From an uncultured Prevotella sp. (GTDB lineage: Bacteria > Bacteroidota > Bacteroidia > Bacteroidales > Bacteroidaceae), in the NCBI GenBank assembly GCA_902491375.1, contig CABUHE010000003.1, positions 51,439 through 115,438 on the forward strand: a stretch of 64,000 nucleotides of DNA, written 5' to 3'. This document shows, in pieces, positions 34,521 through 42,577 of the stretch. How positions within the stretch are numbered: position 1 is the first letter of the stretch; every line of letters begins with the position of its first letter. A program made the translations under genes and the position numbers. A model generated the notes under the pieces. That model had not been told where the DNA came from. It was given only the letters and a program-made list of their open reading frames with translations, and searched no databases.

Positions 34521-35279
34521 ATGGATAAAGAATACGTTATAAAGGCGGAAAATCTGACAAAGACGTTCGGCGGATTTGTGGCTGTAGACCATATTTCGTT
34601 CAGTGTCTGTCGTGGTGAGATATTCGGTTTTCTTGGTGCTAACGGAGCCGGAAAGACTACAGCCATGCGCATGTTGTGCGGTCTTAGCAGGCCTTCAGAC
34701 GGAAGGGCTGAGGTGGCAGGATATGACGTAGGCACGCAGCCTGAGCAGGTGAAACGACATATAGGCTATATGAGTCAGAAGTTCTCGCTCTATGACGACC
34801 TTACTGTGGCCGAGAATATGCGCCTTTTCGGTGGAATATATGGAATGGATAGGCGCATAATAAGCGAAAAGACAGAGACTGTATTGCACGGACTTGCTCT
34901 TGAGAACGAGCGCAGTTCGCTGTTGGGCGGTCTGCCGCTTGGCTGGAAACAGAAACTGGCTTTCGCACTTGCGATATTTCATGAGCCAGAGATTGTCTTT
35001 CTCGACGAGCCTACTGGAGGTGTCGACCCTGTTACAAGACGCAGGTTCTGGGAGCAGATTTATGAGGCGGCTGATGGTGGAACGACGGTTTTTGTGACAA
35101 CGCACTATATGGACGAGGCAGAGTATTGCGACAGGGTGTCAATCATGGTTGACGGTAAGATAGCCGCACTCGATACACCTGCCAGCCTTAAAGCCGTATA
35201 TGGTGCTGCTGATATGAGTGAGGTGTTTTTCAGAGTGGTAAGTGGCGGTATGTGCGCAGACGGTCTGGTGTCGGGCTGA
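34521..35279 (+). CDS. ABC transporter ATPase (equivalent to the C-terminal half of YbhF)
   Basis: ATP-binding subunit of 252 aa. Walker A is GANGAGKTTAM and Walker B is VFLDEPTGGVDP. The signature loop reads LLGGLPLGWKQKL instead of LSGG, as in the second domain of YbhF-like pumps. I use the ATG at 34521; a GTG at 34509 would add four residues. It is preceded by a repeat cluster and a 192-nt gap that breaks the otherwise tight operon. Confidence 0.9.
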   Translation: MDKEYVIKAENLTKTFGGFVAVDHISFSVCRGEIFGFLGANGAGKTTAMRMLCGLSRPSDGRAEVAGYDVGTQPEQVKRHIGYMSQKFSLYDDLTVAENMRLFGGIYGMDRRIISEKTETVLHGLALENERSSLLGGLPLGWKQKLAFALAIFHEPEIVFLDEPTGGVDPVTRRRFWEQIYEAADGGTTVFVTTHYMDEAEYCDRVSIMVDGKIAALDTPASLKAVYGAADMSEVFFRVVSGGMCADGLVSG

Positions 35280-35363
35280 AACGGCTGAACCGGATGGTAC
35301 TTTGTAAATTTTCATTATTGTATTCATGTTAAAAAGTAAGGATAAACTAAGTGTGCAGACAAT

Positions 35364-36569
35364 ATGGCGGATATGTATGTAAACAACGGTGGCAATGCCG
35401 GGCGGCAGGTCCGTGGCCGGTGTGTTGCGGCAAAGGAGCGTGCGGGACATGATGCAGGCGGATGGAACGGTTTTGTTTCGTTTGTCCGTAAGGAGTTTCT
35501 GCATATATTCCGCGATGTGCGCAGCATGCTGATATTGATCGGTTCGCCGGTCGTTCTGTTGCTGTTGTTCGGTTATGCTGTATCGACAGAGGTGAAGAAT
35601 GTGCGTGTGGCGGTGCTTGACAGTTCGCACGATGTGCTTACTTCTAAAATTTGCGACCGCATTGCTTCCAATAAGTATATGACTCTTGTGGCAGCTCCGG
35701 CCAGTGTCGACGATGTAGATGAGATGTTCCGCCGTGGTGAGGCCGATGTTGCGGTAGTGTTCAGTCATGGCTTTGCAGATGATATTCAGCATGAAGGCAG
35801 AGCTGAGGTGCAGGTGCTTGTCGACGGAACAGAGCCTAACCAGGCGACTATCCGGTTGCAATACGTCAGTCAGGTACTGAGTTCGATGAGGCAGGATGTC
35901 AAAGCCAGCGGACTCGGCGTGGCTGGTATGAATATTGTTCCAGTAACACGTCTGCTCTATAATCCTCAACAGAAGAGCGAATACAACTTTGTTCCCGGTG
36001 TGATAGGTATGATTTTCATGCTTGTTTGTGTAATGATGAGCAGCATCTCAATAGTGCGGGAAAAAGAAACCGGCACGATGGAGGAGTTGTTGGTGTCGCC
36101 GCTGTCGCCGTCGTGCATTATCATAGCCAAGCTAGTTCCTTATTTCGTGATTTCTGTATTGGACATAATTCTTGTACTGTTGATCTCGCGTTTCGTTCTC
36201 TATGTGCCTATGGCTGGCAGCCTTTGGGGCTTTCTTGGTGTAACGTTGCTGTATGCCCTTGTGGCTCTTACGCTCGGATTGTTCATTTCAAATCTTGTGC
36301 GTACGCAGCTTGCAGCCATGGTACTCTCTGTTTTGTTCATCATTCCTACGGTTTATCTGTCAGGTCTTGCGTTCCCGTTGGAGAGCATGCCTGATGTTTT
36401 AAGATATATTTCGGCAGTTGTTCCTGCCCGATGGTATATTGATGCGGCCCGCCGGCTTATGGTGCAGGGTGTGGAGTTTGGCTATGTGATGAAGGATGTA
36501 TGGGCTTTGTGCATAATGGAAGCGGTGCTGCTTGCCGTTTCGCTGAAAAAGTTTAAGTTAAGGATTTAG
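35364..36569 (+). CDS. ABC-2 type permease (YbhS/YbhR-like), first
   Basis: Inner-membrane permease of 401 aa. A hydrophilic N-terminal stretch of about 33 residues precedes the family start FVRKEFLHIFRDVRSMLILIGSP. One helix is followed by a large periplasmic domain (about 75-210). Five C-terminal helices then follow from NFVPGVIGMIFML, with the conserved IVREKETGTMEELLVSPLSP amphipathic loop. It pairs with the next gene to form the transport channel. Confidence 0.9.
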   Translation: MADMYVNNGGNAGRQVRGRCVAAKERAGHDAGGWNGFVSFVRKEFLHIFRDVRSMLILIGSPVVLLLLFGYAVSTEVKNVRVAVLDSSHDVLTSKICDRIASNKYMTLVAAPASVDDVDEMFRRGEADVAVVFSHGFADDIQHEGRAEVQVLVDGTEPNQATIRLQYVSQVLSSMRQDVKASGLGVAGMNIVPVTRLLYNPQQKSEYNFVPGVIGMIFMLVCVMMSSISIVREKETGTMEELLVSPLSPSCIIIAKLVPYFVISVLDIILVLLISRFVLYVPMAGSLWGFLGVTLLYALVALTLGLFISNLVRTQLAAMVLSVLFIIPTVYLSGLAFPLESMPDVLRYISAVVPARWYIDAARRLMVQGVEFGYVMKDVWALCIMEAVLLAVSLKKFKLRI

Positions 36570-36597
36570 ACTGTTTTTATTCTTAGACATAAAGATT

Positions 36598-37713
36598 ATG
36601 GCTATAAGATATCTGATAGTAAAGGAACTGTTGCAGATTAGACGCAACTCGTTTCTGCCTAAAATATTCGTTATTCTGCCGGTCATTATACTTCTGGTTG
36701 TGCCGTTTGCGGCCAATCAGGAGATAAAAGACTTGAAATTTTGCGTGGTCGACAATGACCGCAGTCAGCTTTCTCGGCGACTGATTGAACGTATTGACGC
36801 TTCCGGCAGTTTTGAACTGACGGCGGTTACGAGCAATTATAGCAGTGCATTGCGTTGTGTGGAAGACGGTAACGCGGATGTAATTCTTGAGATAAGCAAT
36901 GGTTTCTCGTCAGAGCTTCTGCGCTCTGGTAATGCCGTTGTCTGTATTAATGCCAATGCCGTCAACGGTGTCAAGGGTGCGCTCGGACAGAGTTATATGC
37001 TCAGCATTATAGCTGATTTTGCGTCGTCGTTGCGCTCAGAGAATGGTATCGGGGCGGAAAGTGCGCTCAAACGTGGTGTTGAAGTGCGCCCGCGCTTTCT
37101 TTTTAACGAGCGTCTTGATTATAAAGTATTTATGGTTCCCGGAGTTATAGCCATGCTTCTGATGCTTCTTATAGGCTTTCTGCCGGCGTTGAGCATTGTA
37201 GGCGAGAAGGAGAAAGGCACAATTGAGCGTATCAATGTAGCTCCGGTAAGCCGTTCGGTTTTCATTATTTCCAAGCTCGTTCCTTACTGGATAGCAGGTC
37301 TGTTCATGCTGATGTGGTCGATGTTGTTGGCATATTTGATATACGGATTGGTTCCACGTAGCGGTGTTTTGTCTGTTGTGCTGTTCTCAAGTGTGTTTTT
37401 TCTGATAATGTCAAGCCTTGGACTTATAGTTTCAAACTATTCGTCAACCATGCAGCAGGCAGCTTTGCTTATGTTCTTTTTTCTCATAATCTTTGTTCTT
37501 ATGAGTGGTCTGCTTACTCCTGTATCTAGTATGCCGCAGTGGGCGCAGTACATAACGTGTCTAAATCCGCTTAGATATTATATTGAAGTCATGCGTGCCC
37601 TATATCTGAAAGGCAGCTGTGTGGCCGAACTTAGTAGTCAGCTTGTAGCCATGTCTGTTTTTGCCGTGTTGTCATGGTTGTGGGCAATTCTGAGTTATCA
37701 TAAGACGGAGTAA
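36598..37713 (+). CDS. ABC-2 type permease (YbhS/YbhR-like), second
   Basis: Inner-membrane permease of 371 aa with the same plan as its neighbour: LIVKELLQIRRNS at the start, one helix, a periplasmic domain, then MVPGVIAMLLMLLIGFLPALSIVGEKEKGTIERINVAPVSR and further helices. The pump TolC-HlyD-ATPase-ATPase-permease-permease is complete with this gene. I see no clear terminator after it. Confidence 0.9.
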   Translation: MAIRYLIVKELLQIRRNSFLPKIFVILPVIILLVVPFAANQEIKDLKFCVVDNDRSQLSRRLIERIDASGSFELTAVTSNYSSALRCVEDGNADVILEISNGFSSELLRSGNAVVCINANAVNGVKGALGQSYMLSIIADFASSLRSENGIGAESALKRGVEVRPRFLFNERLDYKVFMVPGVIAMLLMLLIGFLPALSIVGEKEKGTIERINVAPVSRSVFIISKLVPYWIAGLFMLMWSMLLAYLIYGLVPRSGVLSVVLFSSVFFLIMSSLGLIVSNYSSTMQQAALLMFFFLIIFVLMSGLLTPVSSMPQWAQYITCLNPLRYYIEVMRALYLKGSCVAELSSQLVAMSVFAVLSWLWAILSYHKTE

Positions 37714-37835
37714 TGGCTGCATGTTTGTTCATAAAGTATGAAGAATTTATCGTTGACAGGTTATTGGTTATGTGTTTTTTAGTTAAAAAAGGTATAAAAA
37801 CAGGGCGCAGTTGCTTGAGTCAATAAACTTTTTAT

Positions 37836-37843
37836 TACCTTTG
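37836..37843 (+). promoter_or_regulatory. -7 element of the SRP RNA promoter
   Basis: TACCTTTG is exact and lies just before the SRP RNA. A TTGC/CTTG near 37811-37817 could be the -33 element. Confidence 0.65.
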
Positions 37844-37856
37844 CACCCGCTAATAC

Positions 37857-37952
37857 GGGCAAGTCTTACACGGCCAGCTCCCTTCGAATCCTCCAGGACG
37901 GGAACGTAGCAAAGGTAGTTGGTTGTAGCGGCGCGATGCAAGTAGCTTGCCC
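37857..37952 (+). ncRNA. ffs: signal recognition particle RNA (4.5S type)
   Basis: The core CCTCCAGGACGGGAACGTAG and the following CAAAGG form the conserved SRP hairpin with its GGAA loop and asymmetric bulge. The ends GGGCAAG (37857-37863) and CTTGCCC (37946-37952) pair to close the rod. It is the RNA partner of Ffh in membrane targeting. A tRNA follows 4 nt later, so the two are probably made as one transcript. The exact 5' end could be a few bases earlier. Confidence 0.88.
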
Positions 37953-37956
37953 ACCC

Positions 37957-38030
37957 GCCTCTTTAGCTCAGTTGGCCAGAGCACGTGATTTGTAATCTCG
38001 GGGTCGTTGGTTCGAATCCGACAAGAGGCT
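37957..38030 (+). tRNA. tRNA-Thr (TGT)
   Basis: Cloverleaf of 74 nt: acceptor GCCTCTT/AAGAGGC, D-stem GCTC/GAGC, anticodon loop TTTGTAA (TGT), T-arm GTTGG-TTCGAAT-CCGAC. The anticodon stem CGTGA/TCTCG has one T-T mismatch (29-41). CCA is not encoded. Confidence 0.95.
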
Positions 38031-38053
38031 CAGAATAAAAGCAAATATTTTTG

Positions 38054-38093
38054 AATAGCGTTAAGCCGATAATCAGGCGTAACGCTATTTTTG
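38054..38093 (+). terminator. terminator of the ffs/tRNA-Thr transcript
   Basis: AATAGCGTTA-AGCC pairs with GGCG-TAACGCTATT around a short loop and is followed by TTTGTTTT. Confidence 0.85.
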
Positions 38094-38138
38094 TTTTATT
38101 ATGTTTGAGTATGATTATAGGATTTTTTTGATTGTTGT

Positions 38139-38921
38139 TCAGCAAAGTTCCTGCTGCTTGAAGAGTGTCAGCAGTTCGCTGTTGGCTTTGTCGTCTATTT
38201 CTACCGACCTGTCCGGATCGAACAGGCTGAGCGTCGCCGGACATTCTCCGCATACGTCGATGCCTATTATCTGTTCGTGTTTTAGCATCAGCGAGAGCGT
38301 ACGTTTCAGGTCGTCGAGAGTAAGTATGCCCTGATCCCAGTCTGTTTTTGCCGAGTTAGTGTCAAGTACGTCCTTGTCTATTGAGATGTAAAGCGGTTCG
38401 CCAATAGCCAGTGGTTTCAGTACGTCTGTATGTGCTTTTAGCTGTTCGTCAGTTATAATGCGCACTTTATCGGCGTAAGCGTCGGGTATTGTTGAGGCCT
38501 GTTCTTTGGTTACTCCCAGAATATAGATGTGCATCAGCAGACTGTCGCTGTCAGCCATATCCTTTACCCAGCCTCCGCACGACAACATTCCGCTCCAGCG
38601 TGAGGGCTGCATGTCGGTGTGGTGATCAAACAGTACAAGAGAGAAAGGCCGTTTGATTTTCTCGGTCCAGAACTTTGTTACATAATGATAGTCGCCTGAA
38701 TCGATAAAATGAACGCCTGTGACAGGGTAGGGTGATATGGCTTTTCTTATGCTTTTTGCTCCTTCTTCATCGCAATAACAGTCTGTTCCGTGCAGTCGGC
38801 TACAGTCAATGTGGACGAATCGGCTGTTTCTCGCGAATGGCTCTTCTCTATAAATGCCCGAAAAATTCATTATTATTACGGGCTTGTCAGTGTTTTTATT
38901 GTGTGTTTCTTGTGTTGTCAT
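38139..38921 (-). CDS. arginase/agmatinase-fold protein
   Basis: Ureohydrolase-superfamily protein of 260 aa. Metal-binding clusters are present: FDHHTDMQP (Asp-His-x-x-Asp pattern) and SIDKDVLDTNSAKTDWDQG (Asp-x-Asp pattern). The N-terminal His-containing segment of true arginases is less clear. The C-terminal GIDVCGECPA replaces the usual family ending. Substrate cannot be named: arginine, agmatine, formiminoglutamate or something else. I use the ATG at 38921; an ATG at 38993 would add 24 residues with no family match. Confidence 0.78.
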   Translation of the reverse strand: MTTQETHNKNTDKPVIIMNFSGIYREEPFARNSRFVHIDCSRLHGTDCYCDEEGAKSIRKAISPYPVTGVHFIDSGDYHYVTKFWTEKIKRPFSLVLFDHHTDMQPSRWSGMLSCGGWVKDMADSDSLLMHIYILGVTKEQASTIPDAYADKVRIITDEQLKAHTDVLKPLAIGEPLYISIDKDVLDTNSAKTDWDQGILTLDDLKRTLSLMLKHEQIIGIDVCGECPATLSLFDPDRSVEIDDKANSELLTLFKQQELC

Positions 38922-39154
38922 AATTGCATTTAGCGTGTCTTTTTCTCTGAAAACTCTCGTTTTGTTTTTCCACAAAAAACATGCCTTTAACATCCAGAAA
39001 TCCAGTTTCTTAAACTTGTGAAAACGTTATTAACCTGATATGCGCTATTTTTAACTGATATAAGTTTTATTCAACATCGCTTCTGACACGCCTGTCAGCT
39101 ATTGAATCCGTTTGGTTTTATATTCTGTCAAGCGTCTTCTTCTATAACATTAAT

Positions 39155-39253
39155 TTATCCCAACCAATTCGTAAAGATAAGTATGGCGTTATAAATCGTA
39201 TCAAAGATTTTGCCGATTCTTCTTTTCACACCTTTCCAGTATATTTTTTTCAT
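39155..39253 (-). CDS. possible 32-residue small protein
   Basis: A short ORF reads MKKIYWKGVKRRIGKIF-DTIYNAILIFTNWLG, ending in TAA. The first half is strongly basic and the second hydrophobic and aromatic, as in small membrane-active peptides. It lies 64 nt downstream of the GIY-YIG gene on the same strand and could share its transcript. There is no SD. It may be chance, a small protein, or a toxin-like peptide. Confidence 0.3.
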   Translation of the reverse strand: MKKIYWKGVKRRIGKIFDTIYNAILIFTNWLG

Positions 39254-39317
39254 GATATGTATTATTTATGGTCAGAAACTTTGTTTGTATTCATTAAGGT
39301 AATTCTATTTATAGATT

Positions 39318-39962
39318 TTACTCTTCTAATGTATAAGTTTCATCATAAATGTCTCTTAAATTCTTTCCTTCGTATGTCCAATATCCAGTAGGTTGAATGG
39401 GGTGGGAGATATTAAGTAGTTTTTTTGTAATGGCGGTTAATGAATAAATTTCACCTTGATATATGACTTTTTTTTCATCAGCAATCGTAACTTCAGTTGT
39501 CGGTTCTTTAGTGAAGGTTAAGGTATCGCCTTTTTTCATTCCCATATCAAAATAGTTTAATGGAGGACGACGTGAAGAATTGATTTTTTCTGTGGCCGAC
39601 TTATCTTCATAAGTCAGGTCATTGTCGATTTCATCCGTAATTTCTTGTGTTACATCCTCTCTGTTGAATAATTCCAATATTGCCATAGCTTGTTCAGGCT
39701 TAATCTGAAAGAATTCACGATTTGCATTAATGCGGTTTGGAGCAAAAGCTGTATGTAGGGCTTTTTCAATTTTTGCACAATCTGATGATTTTACCTTACA
39801 TGCATATTTGCATTCAAAAGGAACTGGTACTCCTGTGCCATACAATTCGCGCATACGTGCATCTAAATTGTCTCTTGTAGTCATTCCTATTTTTACTAAT
39901 CCTGGCATTACGGGGTTTGTAAGAACGTAAACAATTCCAAAGCAATTTTGTTTTTGAGACAT
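39318..39962 (-). CDS. GIY-YIG nuclease-like protein with C-terminal RAMA/DUF4357-like domain
   Basis: Protein of 214 aa. The N-terminal ~100 residues match the T5orf172/Mug113 subfamily of GIY-YIG nucleases: FGIVYVLTNPVMPGLVKIGMTTRDNLDARMREL, with GIVYV...LVKIG as the core and Glu in KIEKALH. The C-terminal ~75 residues (GMKKGDTLTFTKEP..., VIYQGEIYSLTAITKKLL, GYWTYEGKNLRDI) look like the RAMA or DUF4357 module seen in restriction and modification proteins. The gene and its flanks are visibly AT-richer than the neighbours, suggesting acquisition. A promoter lies at 40090-40120. A stand-alone defence or DNA-repair role is inference. Confidence 0.75.
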   Translation of the reverse strand: MSQKQNCFGIVYVLTNPVMPGLVKIGMTTRDNLDARMRELYGTGVPVPFECKYACKVKSSDCAKIEKALHTAFAPNRINANREFFQIKPEQAMAILELFNREDVTQEITDEIDNDLTYEDKSATEKINSSRRPPLNYFDMGMKKGDTLTFTKEPTTEVTIADEKKVIYQGEIYSLTAITKKLLNISHPIQPTGYWTYEGKNLRDIYDETYTLEE

Positions 39963-40089
39963 ATACTTAATTTTGTTTATTATTAATAAATAAATTGTTA
40001 TTATATTTATTTTATCTCTATTCTGTTACAATTTATGCTAATCGTCAGATGTTTTTTTGTATGTTGTGTCTTTTTTCGGGTTTTGTTTA

Positions 40090-40120
40090 CAAATGTAATG
40101 GTATTATGTGGAATATAAAA
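40090..40120 (-). promoter_or_regulatory. promoter of the GIY-YIG gene
   Basis: TACATTTG (40090-40097) is an exact -7 element. TTTT, 19 nt upstream, is a near-match -33 element. The leader would be about 120 nt and AT-rich, with no other feature in 39963-40242. Confidence 0.55.
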
Positions 40121-40196
40121 AGAATTTTATGATGATTATTTTAATTTAAATCATGTTGATTTATATTCATTTTTGGAAAGTAAACATTGTACAAAT

Positions 40197-40230
40197 AAAA
40201 AATCCTGATTCCATGTGAGAAATCAGGATT
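40197..40230 (-). terminator. terminator of tRNA-Phe
   Basis: AATCCTGATT and AATCAGGATT form a perfect 10-bp stem with a 10-nt loop, followed on the minus strand by TTTT-ATTTG. It lies 13 nt past the tRNA. Confidence 0.85.
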
Positions 40231-40242
40231 TATCTTTTAATG

Positions 40243-40315
40243 TGGTACCACCAGGAATCGAACCGGGGACACAAGGATTTTCAGTCCTTTGCTCTACCAA
40301 CTGAGCTATGGCACC
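40243..40315 (-). tRNA. tRNA-Phe (GAA)
   Basis: Cloverleaf of 73 nt: acceptor GGTGCCA/TGGTACC (one G-T), anticodon arm AGGA-CTGAAAA-TCCT with GAA, T-arm CCGG-TTCGATT-CCTGG. A -7 element CAAAGGTA (minus TACCTTTG) is at 40338-40345. Confidence 0.95.
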
Positions 40316-40337
40316 ATTGTTTTGCTTTTAGCGAGTG

Positions 40338-40345
40338 CAAAGGTA
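40338..40345 (-). promoter_or_regulatory. -7 element of tRNA-Phe
   Basis: Exact TACCTTTG on the minus strand, 22 nt upstream of the tRNA. The -33 element is not obvious. Confidence 0.65.
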
Positions 40346-40434
40346 TGCAAAAGTTTTAAGATAAAGGTATTTTACTTTATAAAAAAACTGTTTTTTAACT
40401 TATTTTTTCGATTTGTCGGTCTTTATGCATTAAT

Positions 40435-40481
40435 AAAACCATCAAAACGGCTATTGCAATAGCGTCTTGATGGTTTTTTTA
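40435..40481 (-). terminator. terminator of thiL
   Basis: A long hairpin (AACCATCAA-AACG...CTATTG with CAATAG-CGTC-TTGATGGTT) has about 18 pairs, with T-rich flanks on both strands. It lies about 60 nt beyond the thiL stop. Confidence 0.8.
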
Positions 40482-40540
40482 TTTGTGCAGACTTTGATTC
40501 TATTTTTTTACTTATCTATGTAAGTAAAAGAATATTCGGA

Positions 40541-41611
40541 TTACTGTTTTAACGGATTCCAGCCTTGGGCCTGTAACTCGAATTCGTTGTTGTCGCGTGT
40601 AACGAGCATTCGTCCAAGTTCCTTTTTGGTTATGTGCCCGATGAGTTTAACGTTGTCGAGATTTGCAATCTTCTCATGGTCGCCGATAGGAACGGTGAAT
40701 AACAGTTCGTAGTCTTCGCCTCCGTTCAGGGCGCATGTGGTTACGTTCATATTCATTTCTTCCGCCATTACCGCCGTCTGGTAGTCGATAGGAATATTCT
40801 TTTCGTAGATGCGGCAGCCGCACTGACTTTGCTCACAGATGTGGATAAGTTCGCTGCTGAGTCCGTCGCTGATGTCTATCATTGACGTCGGGCGTATGCC
40901 AAGCTCACGCAGTTGGGCCGTAATGTCGCCGCGGGCTTCAGGTTGCAGCTGTCTTTGGAGAAGATATTCTTTTCCTGCGAAGTCTGGCTGGAAGTGTGCA
41001 AGTTCTGCCAATGCACACTTATCGTTCTTTTTGCGTGCTTCGTCTACCTGTTGATAATAGACGCTTTTTTCACGTTCGAGAAGCTGGAGACCCATGTAAG
41101 CTGCTCCTAAATCACCTGAAACGCATATCAGGTCTGTATCTTGCGCACCACTGCGGTAAACAGCTTCGCCTTCAGCGCACTCACCGATGCAGGTTATGCT
41201 GATTGCCATTCCGGTGTAAGACGATGTCGTGTCTCCGCCGACAATATCAACTCCCCATTTATCGCAGGCCATGCGCAGGCCGGAGTAGAACTTCTCAAGG
41301 TCTTCAACGGTGAAGCGTTTGCTCAGCGCTATGCTGACTGTCATCTGGCGTGGAGTGCCGTTCATGGCGAAAATGTCGCTTATGTTCACCATTGCCGATT
41401 TATAGCCGAGGTGTTCAAGGTCGATGTATGTCAGGTCGAAGTGTACGCCTTCCATGAGCATATCCGTTGTTACAAGCACTTGTTTGTCTGGATAGCTCAT
41501 TACGGCGCAGTCGTCGCCAACGCCACGTAGTGTTGATGAGTTTTTAGGCTTAAGCCCTTCCGTGAGGTGACGAATCAGTCCGAATTCTCCAAGTTTTGCT
41601 ATGTCGGTCAT
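40541..41611 (-). CDS. thiL: thiamine-monophosphate kinase
   Basis: ThiL of 356 aa phosphorylates thiamine monophosphate to the active diphosphate cofactor. The family motifs are FGLIRHL near the start, GVGDDCAV (about 31-38, metal-binding Asp), TTDMLMEGVHFD, VNISDIFAMNGTPRQMTVS, VGGDTTSS, and SDGLSSELIHICEQS. The C-terminal GGEDYELLFT completes the set. It is the last gene of sppA-lpxK-punA-thiL. A hairpin at 41669-41719 separates it from punA. Confidence 0.94.
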   Translation of the reverse strand: MTDIAKLGEFGLIRHLTEGLKPKNSSTLRGVGDDCAVMSYPDKQVLVTTDMLMEGVHFDLTYIDLEHLGYKSAMVNISDIFAMNGTPRQMTVSIALSKRFTVEDLEKFYSGLRMACDKWGVDIVGGDTTSSYTGMAISITCIGECAEGEAVYRSGAQDTDLICVSGDLGAAYMGLQLLEREKSVYYQQVDEARKKNDKCALAELAHFQPDFAGKEYLLQRQLQPEARGDITAQLRELGIRPTSMIDISDGLSSELIHICEQSQCGCRIYEKNIPIDYQTAVMAEEMNMNVTTCALNGGEDYELLFTVPIGDHEKIANLDNVKLIGHITKKELGRMLVTRDNNEFELQAQGWNPLKQ

Positions 41612-41668
41612 TATTTCTTATTACTTACTTAATATATTTTCTCAGATGTTATCTTATTAAAGCATGAC

Positions 41669-41719
41669 TGGCATACGCGCATACAAGGAACTCTGTTACA
41701 GAAGTATGCGCGCATGCCA
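41669..41719. other. intergenic hairpin between punA and thiL
   Basis: Arms 41669-41684 and 41704-41719 (16 nt, one mismatch, GC-rich) enclose a 19-nt loop that itself has TCTGT-ACAGA pairing. No U-tract follows on either strand, so it looks more like a processing or stability element than a terminator. Confidence 0.5.
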
Positions 41720-41758
41720 ACCGTTTTTACGCCTGTTCAGTCTGAGATAATAAGATTT

Positions 41759-42577
41759 TTAGAGCTTGGCGTTTCTCTTAATCATCTCCCTCATGATTTC
41801 TGTCATCAGAGGCTGTGCCTTGTTGGCTGCTATCTGAACCTCCTCATGGCTTACCTCAACAGGCTGATCTTCAAGTCCGAGGTCGGTTATTATACTGATA
41901 CCGAATGTCTTTATACCGCAGTGATGGGCAACGATAACTTCAGGAACAGTACTCATGCCGACAGCATCGCCTCCGAGACGGTGGTACATTTTGTATTCAG
42001 CCGGTGTCTCAAATGTCGGTCCCTGTACTCCTACATACACTCCGTGAACCACGCGGATGCCTTTTTCTTTGGCTATTGCATCAGCTTCGGCGATGAGTCG
42101 CTTGTCGTAAGCCTCGTGCATATCCGGGAAGCGAGGGCCTGTAGGAAGGTTCTTACCACGCAAAGGATGCTCCGGGAACAGGTTGATATGGTCGGTAATA
42201 ATCATCAAATCACCGATTTTAAAGTCAGGATTCATTCCGCCTGAAGCGTTGCTAACGAACAGAGTCTTGATTCCCAGTTCGTACATTACACGTATAGGGA
42301 ATGTAACCTGTTTCATCTTATAGCCTTCGTAGAAATGGAAACGGCCTTCCATTGCCATTATGTCAACACCTCCAAGCTTACCGAAAATCAGTTTGCCTGC
42401 GTGTCCTTCTACTGTTGATACAGGAAAGTTGGGTATGTCTTCATACGGAAATTCGTAGCTGTCAGTTATTTCTGAAGCTAATTGTCCCAGGCCGGTGCCT
42501 AGAATTATCGCCGTTTGCGGTTTTGTGGTCATCCTTTGTTTTAGCCAGGATGCTGTTTTTTGAATTTTTTTGTACAT
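41759..42577 (-). CDS. punA: purine-nucleoside phosphorylase
   Basis: Trimeric-type PNP of 272 aa that splits inosine or guanosine with phosphate to give the base and ribose-1-phosphate. The motifs are AIILGTGLGQLA (about 24-35), STVEGHAGKLIFG, MEGRFHFYEGY, SNASGGMNPDFKIGDLMIITDHINL and GMSTVPEVIVAHHCG. The family alignment supports the start at 42577, although the first 116 nt lie inside the lpxK frame. Confidence 0.93.
   Translation of the reverse strand: MYKKIQKTASWLKQRMTTKPQTAIILGTGLGQLASEITDSYEFPYEDIPNFPVSTVEGHAGKLIFGKLGGVDIMAMEGRFHFYEGYKMKQVTFPIRVMYELGIKTLFVSNASGGMNPDFKIGDLMIITDHINLFPEHPLRGKNLPTGPRFPDMHEAYDKRLIAEADAIAKEKGIRVVHGVYVGVQGPTFETPAEYKMYHRLGGDAVGMSTVPEVIVAHHCGIKTFGISIITDLGLEDQPVEVSHEEVQIAANKAQPLMTEIMREMIKRNAKL

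Noticed and set aside
37963..38253. Minus-strand ORF ending in a GFEPTTPRLQITCSGQLS-type sequence
   Set aside because: It is the antisense of tRNA-Thr, and this peptide is a well-known annotation artefact in Bacteroidota.
41612..41650. CTGAGA upstream of thiL as a TPP riboswitch
   Set aside because: Only the short CTGAGA is present; the other conserved helices and the second pyrophosphate-sensor sequence are missing.
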